Source of the DNA: an uncultured Acidobacteriia bacterium
Lineage (GTDB): Bacteria; Acidobacteriota; Terriglobia; Bryobacterales; Bryobacteraceae
Direction: 5' to 3'
NCBI GenBank assembly: GCA_903907865.1
Contig: CAIVPR010000126.1
Location: forward strand, 124,001-188,000
Length of the DNA: 64,000 bases
In this document: piece by piece, positions 54,456 through 61,837 of the stretch
Position numbering within the stretch: the stretch's first letter is position 1
Layout of the letters: each line of letters begins with the position of its first letter
Made by a program: the position numbers and the translations under genes
The notes under the pieces: generated by a model
Seen by the model: the letters and a program-made list of their open reading frames with translations, nothing else
Told to the model about the DNA's origin: nothing
Databases searched by the model: none

Positions 54456-54535
54456 GGGAAGAGGGGGTGGGGAAAGGGGGTGGACGGGGTTGGGGGTGGG
54501 TATTACCGAAGTATTACGTTGGGGGTGGGGGGAGA
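54456..54535 (+). promoter_or_regulatory. G-tract cluster (G-quadruplex-capable) with embedded cUUCGg hairpin in the megasynthase leader
   Basis: gggaagagggggtggggaaagggggtggacggggttgggggtgggtattaccgaagtattacgttgggggtgggggg. Confidence 0.5.
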
Positions 54536-54601
54536 ACGTCATTCGAACTCCCGGCTTCGATGGCTGGAACGGATCAGGCCGCCCCAAGGCCGCGAGCGTG
54601 T

Positions 54602-55630
54602 TTATGGTACGACGAGATCTGCAAGACCTGCCTCCGTAACAGTCCGATCAAACGCGCTGCGGGCGCACATACGGCCAGGCTGAATCCCCACGAGGGAGAT
54701 GCGGGCATAGTCGTTTTCGTTGGGTACGTTTGCTCCAACGTCTCTCTGCTCAATGGCGACCGGGAGCGAAACGTAATCACGCCTCTCTCCTTTCACAATT
54801 GTTAGCGTGAACGGATACCGACCAGCAGTCCTAGACAAAAGCAGCCTAGACTCGCATTCTTTGTAGTAGTGAGACAAGAAAAACGCCGCGCCCCTAGAAA
54901 CTCCGCGGAACAAGTAGGTCTTGCCATGCGATCTAGCAATCTGCAGAATATCCTTCAGTAGTTTAAGTCTTGACTCCGAGTACAGCATGTCTCTGAACTC
55001 GGCCCGGCCCGGCACCACTTCGAAGTCTAGACGGACACCTTGGTGCGAGTCTCCAAATTCATTCCACATGAGATCTTCGTCTGGCGATGTCGTGAACGAT
55101 GTATAGAACAGGTCCTCGGCCATTTCCTTATAAATCTTACTATATGCTGGTTCACCGGTTGTAGGATCTACCTGTCCCTCGTCATACCCACACAACGTCA
55201 GGAACGGCTCTAATTCCCCTCCTTTGCTGCGCCGTTCTCTAAGAGAGTGCAGTCGCAACGTCCCTGAGCTGACAATGCTCTTGAAACTGTCTAACGAGGT
55301 ATAATGTGCGACCCTCCGACTGGGTATGGCAGGGAACGAATGCTGGTAGATGAGGTTGGAGAGTGGCGGATTGCGGGTGTCGAACTCGTGAATACACTGA
55401 TCGGTAACTACCAGGTCGTTGTCGTCAAACTCTTCTTGGTGCCCGTTCTGACGGAGAGCCTCGTTGATCTCGAAGTAGATTTGATATGCTTGGGGCGGAT
55501 TCGGCCCTCGGATGAGTTCACTTAGCCGGTGCTGTTTCCTGCCAAATGGCAGGTCGCCATTTGACTCCCCAAAACCATGGAACTGCGGAGTAGTTGCGCA
55601 ATAGAGTTCGTTGTCTTTTGGCTCAATCAT
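54602..55630 (-). CDS. DUF2971-like protein
   Basis: VAHYTSLDSFKSIVSSGTLRLHSLRERRSKGGELEPF...LFYTSFTTSPDEDLMWNEFGDSHQGVRLDFEV; ATG overlaps HepT-like stop. Confidence 0.65.
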   Translation of the reverse strand: MIEPKDNELYCATTPQFHGFGESNGDLPFGRKQHRLSELIRGPNPPQAYQIYFEINEALRQNGHQEEFDDNDLVVTDQCIHEFDTRNPPLSNLIYQHSFPAIPSRRVAHYTSLDSFKSIVSSGTLRLHSLRERRSKGGELEPFLTLCGYDEGQVDPTTGEPAYSKIYKEMAEDLFYTSFTTSPDEDLMWNEFGDSHQGVRLDFEVVPGRAEFRDMLYSESRLKLLKDILQIARSHGKTYLFRGVSRGAAFFLSHYYKECESRLLLSRTAGRYPFTLTIVKGERRDYVSLPVAIEQRDVGANVPNENDYARISLVGIQPGRMCARSAFDRTVTEAGLADLVVP

Positions 55631-55848
55631 TCTGTCGCCTCCATTTCTAAGTTTCGTCCCGCCTCGCTCACACGCTCCAAGCAACGTTCGACTGCATCGT
55701 ATGTCTTGAGGTTGTCGAGAAACGAGTCCTCGTTGAAACCGACGACGTGTTCTTCAATCCGGCGGATGTTCTCGGCGATATCCTCAAACCGTTGACGCGG
55801 GTCTCTAGAAGGCAAGGACTTGGTCCCTCTCTGCGCTGCTCTGGACAC
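55627..55848 (-). CDS. Truncated HepT-like (DUF86) protein
   Basis: IEEHVVGFNEDSFLDNLKTYDAVERCLERVSEAGRNLE then stop; lacks the C-terminal RX4-6H region. Confidence 0.75.
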   Translation of the reverse strand: MSRAAQRGTKSLPSRDPRQRFEDIAENIRRIEEHVVGFNEDSFLDNLKTYDAVERCLERVSEAGRNLEMEATE

Positions 55849-56101
55849 GGGGTTTGAGTGTCCCCTCCTCCATCAGGTCGACCCGTTGCCCGAGCATCTC
55901 AGACAGGCGCAGCTCGATTCCGATGACCTTCAACAACGACAAGCGCTTCGAATCGTCGAACTTTGCAAGCAGATCGACACCCGAATCCGGACGTCGGTCG
56001 CCCCGCGCGGTCGAGCCGAAAACGGAAAGCCGGACAACTCCCTGCTCACGCAGCGCCGCCTCGTTCTCACGCAGTTTCGCAATCACGTCGTCGCGCGTCA
56101 T
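55805..56101 (-). CDS. MntA-like nucleotidyltransferase with altered DxD motif
   Basis: VVRLSVFGSTARGDRRPDSGVDLLAKFDDSKRLSLLKVIGIELRLSEMLGQRVDLMEEGTLKP; G where first D of DXD expected. Confidence 0.88.
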   Translation of the reverse strand: MTRDDVIAKLRENEAALREQGVVRLSVFGSTARGDRRPDSGVDLLAKFDDSKRLSLLKVIGIELRLSEMLGQRVDLMEEGTLKPRVQSSAERDQVLAF

Positions 56102-56256
56102 GCCTTGATTATCGCGCAGAAACGACGAGGGCTGCGTTGTTCCCGCCATCACGTCCGCGAAATCGATGGGGTATCTGCAACACCCGACATCTCTTTTGGC
56201 ACCACTCCCCGTAACCGTCCAGAGCCGTGATCGATACAAGAACCGTTGCAGCCACC

Positions 56257-56290
56257 CAAAACAAAAGGTCCGCTCAACTTCGAGCGGACC
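56257..56290 (-). terminator. Rho-independent terminator of tRNA-Leu
   Basis: Minus strand ggtccgctc-gaagtt-gagcggacc-ttttgtttt. Confidence 0.85.
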
Positions 56291-56311
56291 GAGTTAACTG
56301 CTTTATAATCT

Positions 56312-56398
56312 TGGTGCGGATGAGAGGACTTGAACCTCCACTGAGTTGCCCCAACTAGAACCTGAATCTAGCGCGTCTGCCAATTCCGCCACATCCGC
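56312..56398 (-). tRNA. tRNA-Leu(CAG), CCA encoded
   Basis: gcggatgtggcggaattggcagacgcgctagattcaggttctagttgg...ggttcaagtcctctcatccgcacca; loop TTCAGGT. Confidence 0.95.
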
Positions 56399-56441
56399 AG
56401 GAGGGGGGAAACCTTCATTCTCCCCCCTGGAAGGCCATTTG

Positions 56442-57611
56442 TCAAGCGGGAGTCGACAATCCGGCCAGCACTTCCTTGAAAACGTGCTTCGCGCCCTCCA
56501 CCCCGTCCCACGGACCGGACTCGTATTCGAGCGCGAATGTCCCCCGGAAGCCCGCCGCCAGCATGATCCTCGTGGACCGCTGGATGTCGTTGTTCTCGCC
56601 CCAGCGGTCCCAATACTTGGCGTGCACATTGGTGTGGGCGTAAGGCGCGAGGTCCCGCAGTGCGTTGTATAGCAGGTACTCATGCTCCCAGTTGCAGAAA
56701 TCGGGCGATGCCTCGCAGTACGGGTGGTTGACCTCGTCGATGATGATCCGGATGTTGATGGGATTCGCCGTCAGCCCCCAGTGGTTTTCCAGGGTGACCT
56801 TCACGCCGCGCTTGCCGCCGTACTCCGCCATCTCCTTGAAACTCTCGATGCACTGGCTCAGGTACTTCGTCAGCGGCTCGTTCTTCGGATAGCCCGTCGT
56901 AGGGTCCGGACCGGCCGCGGGAGCGACCCGCGGTCCCCCGCTGTTCACGCGCATCGATTTGGTTCCCAGTACCTGCGCCGCATCGATCCAATTTTTGGCG
57001 ACCTGGATACCCGCCTTGCGCGCGCTGTTGTCCAACTCGCAGATGTCCAGCGGGGCGTTGTTCGAAATGTGCTGGCAGGTAGTCCCAGTCGCCGCCATCT
57101 TGGCCGCCATTTTGTCGAGCCACTTGCGGCCGGAGGGACTGTGGGGTTGGAATTCGCGGGTAGTGCGGGGCGCGCCGTCGAAGATGCCTGTCTGGTCGGC
57201 AAACATGGAATCGTCGGACATGTCGCCGAACAGGCCGGAGAAGATGTCCATGCGCGTCACGCCGGGAAAGTGCTCCTTAGTGAACGTCGGGACGTCGAGC
57301 ATGGTGATTTCGCCGTACTTCTTGCGCATCTGTTCCGACAGTGCCAACTCGCGGGCCATCACCTGGCTGACCGGGGCACCGTTGCGCGTCCGCACGTAGG
57401 GCCAGCCCTTGAAGATGTGGCGAAGTGGCCAGGTGTTGGATGCGATGCGGTCCAGCTTGTCCTGTTCCGTCATGGGACGGGCGGAGGCTGTGGATTCTGC
57501 CGCGAGTGCGACACCGGCGGCGGTTGCGGTTTGCAGGAAGCCACGGCGGGCCATGTTTCCGACTGGAGCGATGCTTCCGACTGGAGAGGTGGAGGAGTGT
57601 TGTACCGGCAT
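56442..57611 (-). CDS. Sugar phosphate isomerase/epimerase-like TIM-barrel protein, Tat-like signal
   Basis: MARRGFLQTATAAG...KRGVKVTLENHWGLTANPINIRIIIDEVNHPYCEASPDFCNW. Confidence 0.8.
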   Translation of the reverse strand: MPVQHSSTSPVGSIAPVGNMARRGFLQTATAAGVALAAESTASARPMTEQDKLDRIASNTWPLRHIFKGWPYVRTRNGAPVSQVMARELALSEQMRKKYGEITMLDVPTFTKEHFPGVTRMDIFSGLFGDMSDDSMFADQTGIFDGAPRTTREFQPHSPSGRKWLDKMAAKMAATGTTCQHISNNAPLDICELDNSARKAGIQVAKNWIDAAQVLGTKSMRVNSGGPRVAPAAGPDPTTGYPKNEPLTKYLSQCIESFKEMAEYGGKRGVKVTLENHWGLTANPINIRIIIDEVNHPYCEASPDFCNWEHEYLLYNALRDLAPYAHTNVHAKYWDRWGENNDIQRSTRIMLAAGFRGTFALEYESGPWDGVEGAKHVFKEVLAGLSTPA

Positions 57612-57747
57612 TCCAGTACTTTACCGCAAACTGGAGCCAAGAACGAGGAAGGAAATCTGGAGGTATACGCGGAGGGCGGAACTGCCGGACGCAAGTCGGG
57701 CCGAACGCTCGGATCCCGTGGGGTTCCGAGCGGTCGGCCCGGGAAAA

Positions 57748-57891
57748 CTACATCTTCTTGTCGGTGCTGTCGGTCGACTTCTTCTTCTTGCCCTTCTTCT
57801 TCTCGGTCTTCTTGTCGTCCTGGGGCTGGGCGAACGAAACGGTGCCGAGGATCAGGCCGAGGCCGATGGACATTGCGATGAGCTTTTTCAT
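57748..57891 (-). CDS. 47-aa secreted Lys-rich peptide, copy 1
   Basis: MKKLIAMSIGLGLILGTVSFAQPQDDKKTEKKKGKKKKSTDSTDKKM. Confidence 0.8.
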   Translation of the reverse strand: MKKLIAMSIGLGLILGTVSFAQPQDDKKTEKKKGKKKKSTDSTDKKM

Positions 57892-58078
57892 GTTGGTAAG
57901 TCTCCTGTTGGAATTTTGTCGTGCAGACGATGCCGTCACTCAGAATGATCCCACCCCCACATGAACCCGGCCTTAAGATCTGATTAAACAAGCTTCATCT
58001 TTCGAAGATGACAGAACGCCTCAATGGAATCAATAGCTTGTACGTTGAAGCCGGGCGGGGACACACGAAGTCGGGCCA

Positions 58079-58206
58079 TGAAAAAGGCTGAACCGATTCA
58101 TGAAGTGGCAAAGATAGGAGGGGAGGTAAGAAGGAATTCTACAGGGGGAAATTTGGGCGTGGGAACTGCCGGACGCAAGTCGGGCCGACCGTCCGGGTTC
58201 CCGTAG
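58079..58206 (+). pseudogene. Truncated duplicate of HU-like gene
   Basis: MKKAEPIHEVAKIGG... matches first ~13 residues of MKKPELIHEEAKRSG at 58560 then diverges and stops. Confidence 0.7.
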
Positions 58207-58233
58207 GATTCCCGTGCGGTCGGCCCGGGAAAA

Positions 58234-58371
58234 CTACATCTTCTTGTCGTCGGTGCTGGTCTTCTTCTTGCCCTTCTTCTTTTCGGTCTTCTTGTCGTCC
58301 TGGGGCTTGGCGAACGAAACGGTGCCGAGAACGAGGCCGAGGCCGATGGTCATTGCGATGAGCTTTTTCAT
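58234..58371 (-). CDS. 45-aa secreted Lys-rich peptide, copy 2
   Basis: MKKLIAMTIGLGLVLGTVSFAKPQDDKKTEKKKGKKKTSTDDKKM. Confidence 0.8.
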   Translation of the reverse strand: MKKLIAMTIGLGLVLGTVSFAKPQDDKKTEKKKGKKKTSTDDKKM

Positions 58372-58559
58372 GTGTGTGATCTCCTGGTGGAATTTTGTCT
58401 TGCCGACGTAATTGCCGTCACTCAGAATCATCCCACCCGTACATGAACGCGTCCTTAAGAGACGATTAAATAATCTTCATTTTTCAGTCACAAGGAATTG
58501 CATCAATGGATTCAACAACTTACATCTTGAACCGTGGTTCAGAGTGGTACTGTGGGGCC

Positions 58560-58757
58560 ATGAAAAAGCCTGAACTGATTCATGAAGAGGCCAAACGCTC
58601 CGGTACTGAGCCCGGAACGGCGGCAGACCAGATGGACCGCGCGGTCAACCGCTTACTGCGGGCCCTGCGCTGCGGCCACCCCGCAAAACTCCCAGGACTG
58701 GGAACGATTACCCCAGGGCGTAGCTGGGTGTTCCGGCAGGAGCCCCATGACCGCTGA
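58560..58757 (+). CDS. Short HU/IHF-like DNA-binding protein
   Basis: MKKPELIHEEAKRSGTEPGTAADQMDRAVNRLLRALRCGHPAKLPGLGTITPGRSWVFRQEPHDR; HU N-terminal helices and GLGT strand, no DNA-binding arm. Confidence 0.65.
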   Translation: MKKPELIHEEAKRSGTEPGTAADQMDRAVNRLLRALRCGHPAKLPGLGTITPGRSWVFRQEPHDR

Positions 58758-59304
58758 GGACCTCGCCATTCTGATTTGCCGCTCTCTCGAACATTCGCCA
58801 GCCGTTGAGGTGGATGGACTCGGAGTCTTCGCGCGTGACGGCGACGGCAGCATCTCATTCCGCGGCGGCGACATGCCCCGCGTCTTCATCGCCTACGCGG
58901 TGGAGGACTTTGCCGCCGCCGAGCGGCTCTACGAGGGTCTTGAAGCCACGGGCCATGCGCCTTGGCTGGACCGCCGGAAACTGCTGCCGGGCCAGAACTG
59001 GCCGCGCAGGATCCAGGAGGCTATCGAGACTGCGGACTTCTTCATCCCGTGTTTCTCCACCAACTCGGTCAACAAACGGGGCGGGTTCCAGGCGGAGATC
59101 CGCTATGCGCTCGACTGCGCCAGCCGCGTCCCTCTGGACGATGTCTTCCTGGTGCCGGTTCGGCTGGACACCTGCCGGGTGCCGGCGCGGATCACCCGCG
59201 AGACCCAATACGTCGATCTCTTTCCCGACTGGGAGGCCGGGTTTGAGCGCATCGCGCAGATGATCGCCAAACAGCGGTCCCGGCGGGATACAATCCTGAA
59301 ATGA
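58747..59304 (+). CDS. TIR domain protein with short N-terminal HU-like segment
   Basis: MTAEDLAILICRSLEHSPAVEVDGLGVFARDGDG + PRVFIAYAVEDFAAAERLYEGLEATGHAPWLDRRKLLPGQNWPRRIQEAIETADFFIPCFSTNSVNKRGGFQAEIRYAL. Confidence 0.88.
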   Translation: MTAEDLAILICRSLEHSPAVEVDGLGVFARDGDGSISFRGGDMPRVFIAYAVEDFAAAERLYEGLEATGHAPWLDRRKLLPGQNWPRRIQEAIETADFFIPCFSTNSVNKRGGFQAEIRYALDCASRVPLDDVFLVPVRLDTCRVPARITRETQYVDLFPDWEAGFERIAQMIAKQRSRRDTILK

Positions 59305-61283
59305 GGGTGCCGAGACATCTTGGGCTGGTCCTGCTGGCGGCGGCTGCGGCCCGCGCGCAGGACCCTGGCCAGCAGGAGCGCCTCAAAGGTCTGACCCTCG
59401 AGCAACTGGGCCAGATCGAAGTCACAACCGTCTCGAAATCGCCGGTCGCCGTTTCGCGGACCCCAGCGGCGATCTACGTCATCACACAGGACGATATCCA
59501 CCGCTCCGGAGCGGCCAGCCTGCCGGAGGCGTTGCGGCTCGCTCCGGGAGTCGAGGTTGCCCGCATCGACGGCGTGAAATGGGCGATCGGCATCCGGGGC
59601 TTCCAGAGCCGGCTTTCGCGCAACGTCCTTGTTTTGATCGACGGTCGAACTGTCTACTCACCCCTTTTCCACGGCGTGTACTGGGAAGTCCAGGAGACCC
59701 TGATGGAGGACATCGAGCGGATCGAGGTCATCCGGGGCCCAGGCGGCACGATCTGGGGGGCGAACGCGGTCAACGGCGTCATCAACATCATCACCAAGAG
59801 GGCCCGCGACACCAAGGGAACGTTGGTCTCGGCGGGAGCAGGTTCGGTGGAACAAGCGACCGTGGACCTTCGGCACGGTGGCGGCAATGGCACTGGCTTT
59901 GACTACCGGGTCTACGGCAAGGCCTTTGAACGCGGTCCAGAGTTCCACCGCGACAACAGAAATTTCGACGACTTCCGGCGCGCTCAGGCTGGATTCAAGA
60001 CCGAGTGGGTCGTGAATCCCCGCGACACGCTAACCGTGCAGGGCGACATCTACGACGGGCGGGACGGCGAGAGCTACCAACTTACGCGTCTGTCGCCTCC
60101 ATCCACCTACATCGTCGACCGGAACGGCCGGCTCTCGGGCGGCAACGTTCTGGCACTGTGGAAGCGCGACCTTGGTTCAGGATCGGACCTCCAGATCCAG
60201 ACCTACTATGACCGGGTGAACCGCGAGCAGCCGAACCAAAAAGAGCTGCGCGACACTTTCGACGTCGATCTGGTCCACCACCTTGCGTTGTCGGACAGAC
60301 ACAGCCTCATTTGGGGTCTTGGGGCGCGCATCAGCCTTGGCAGGATCCCACCGGTAGTGCCGACAATTACGTTCGAGCCGACCCACCGTACCGACCACTT
60401 GTTTACCGGTTTTATCCAGGACGAAATTCAAATCGCCAAGAACAAACTTTCGCTGACCCTGGGGAGCAAGATTCTCCAAAGCTCATACACCGGCCTTGAC
60501 GGGCAGCCCAGTGCCCGCCTCCTTTGGACGCCCTCCACACGCCAAACGCTTTGGGGCGGGGTGACCCGCGCCGTACGGACGCCCTCGGACATCGAAGATA
60601 CGCTGACGACAACAAGCCTTCGTTCCTCCAACCCGGTCGCCTTCACTCGGACCACCGGCGACCGAATCTTCACCTCGGAAACGATGCTGGGCTATGAGAT
60701 CGGATACCGCCAGTTGGTCCGGCCCGACCTATCTTTGGATCTCGTCGGCTACTACAACCGATACAACCACCTGCTGAGCCTTGAGCCCCAGGCTTCCTAC
60801 TTCGACCCAACCGCCAACGGCACGATCTATCCCCAGGTAAACCGCAACGGCGTGTACGGAACCACTGCCGGACTGGAACTGGCGGCGAACTGGAAGCCGC
60901 GCCGGTGGTGGCGGATCGAAGGCTCCTACGCATGGCTCAACATGGACATGCACAAGCGGGCGGATAGCATGGATACGACGACGGTCGCCAGCTTGAAGGG
61001 GTCCAGCCCGGGACACCAGGTGGTCGTGCAATCCTACATCGGCCTGCCAGGCCATCTGGAGTTTACCCAAATCTTCCGCAGTATCAGCGGTCTGCCAGCC
61101 CAGCAGGTTACGGGATATAGGACCGCCGACGTACGGCTTTCGTGGCAGAAGTTCTCCCATTTGGAATTCGGAATCACGGGACGCAATCTACTCCAGCCGC
61201 ACCACGCCGAATTCAGCGGCGATCCAGGCCCATTGGTCGGCATCAGACGAAGCGTCTCAGCCGACATTACGTGGAGAAAATAA
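59301..61283 (+). CDS. TonB-dependent receptor
   Basis: Plug: VTTVSKSPVAVSRTPAAIYVITQDDIHRSGAASLPEALRLAPGVEVARI...IERIEVIRGPGGTIWGANAVNGVINIITK. Confidence 0.95.
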   Translation: MRVPRHLGLVLLAAAAARAQDPGQQERLKGLTLEQLGQIEVTTVSKSPVAVSRTPAAIYVITQDDIHRSGAASLPEALRLAPGVEVARIDGVKWAIGIRGFQSRLSRNVLVLIDGRTVYSPLFHGVYWEVQETLMEDIERIEVIRGPGGTIWGANAVNGVINIITKRARDTKGTLVSAGAGSVEQATVDLRHGGGNGTGFDYRVYGKAFERGPEFHRDNRNFDDFRRAQAGFKTEWVVNPRDTLTVQGDIYDGRDGESYQLTRLSPPSTYIVDRNGRLSGGNVLALWKRDLGSGSDLQIQTYYDRVNREQPNQKELRDTFDVDLVHHLALSDRHSLIWGLGARISLGRIPPVVPTITFEPTHRTDHLFTGFIQDEIQIAKNKLSLTLGSKILQSSYTGLDGQPSARLLWTPSTRQTLWGGVTRAVRTPSDIEDTLTTTSLRSSNPVAFTRTTGDRIFTSETMLGYEIGYRQLVRPDLSLDLVGYYNRYNHLLSLEPQASYFDPTANGTIYPQVNRNGVYGTTAGLELAANWKPRRWWRIEGSYAWLNMDMHKRADSMDTTTVASLKGSSPGHQVVVQSYIGLPGHLEFTQIFRSISGLPAQQVTGYRTADVRLSWQKFSHLEFGITGRNLLQPHHAEFSGDPGPLVGIRRSVSADITWRK

Positions 61284-61294
61284 CGGTGGAGCGA

Positions 61295-61837
61295 ATGAAA
61301 CCCGCCTACCGCCGGGTCCTCCTCCTGTTGGCTACGTGCCTCCCGCTGGTTGCGCAGGCCCCGGTTCCAACCGAATACCAAGTGAAGGCCGCCTATCTTT
61401 CCAATTTCGGGCGATTCGTCGAGTGGCCAGCCCGGACGCCGTTGGCGGATGGCCAGCCGTTCCACATTTGCGTCCTTGGCGACGACCCGTTCGGCAGTAT
61501 CTTGGATTCCGCGCTGTCAGGCGAACTCATCAAACACTCTCCGCTGGTGCCGAAGCGGATCACCCGCGTCCAGGATGCCGCCGGATGCCGGATCGTATTT
61601 GTCTCCGCCTCCGAGGCCTCCCGGCTCAAGACCATCGTAGCCGAACTGGAACGTGGAAACGCCCTGACAGTAAGTGACATTCCGCAGTTCGCGGCACAGG
61701 GCGGCGCGATCGAACTCGTTCTGGTTGGCAAGACGGTCCGATTCCAGATCAATCTCGCGGGATCCGACCGGGCGGGCCTCAGCTTGAGCTCCGAATTGTT
61801 GAAGCTGGCACTCAGCGTGCGGAAGGGAGCCCGATGA
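61295..61837 (+). CDS. YfiR family protein (DUF4154)
   Basis: VPTEYQVKAAYLSNFGRFVEWPA...HICVLGDDPFGSILDSAL...GGAIELVLVGKTVRFQINL. Confidence 0.92.
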   Translation: MKPAYRRVLLLLATCLPLVAQAPVPTEYQVKAAYLSNFGRFVEWPARTPLADGQPFHICVLGDDPFGSILDSALSGELIKHSPLVPKRITRVQDAAGCRIVFVSASEASRLKTIVAELERGNALTVSDIPQFAAQGGAIELVLVGKTVRFQINLAGSDRAGLSLSSELLKLALSVRKGAR

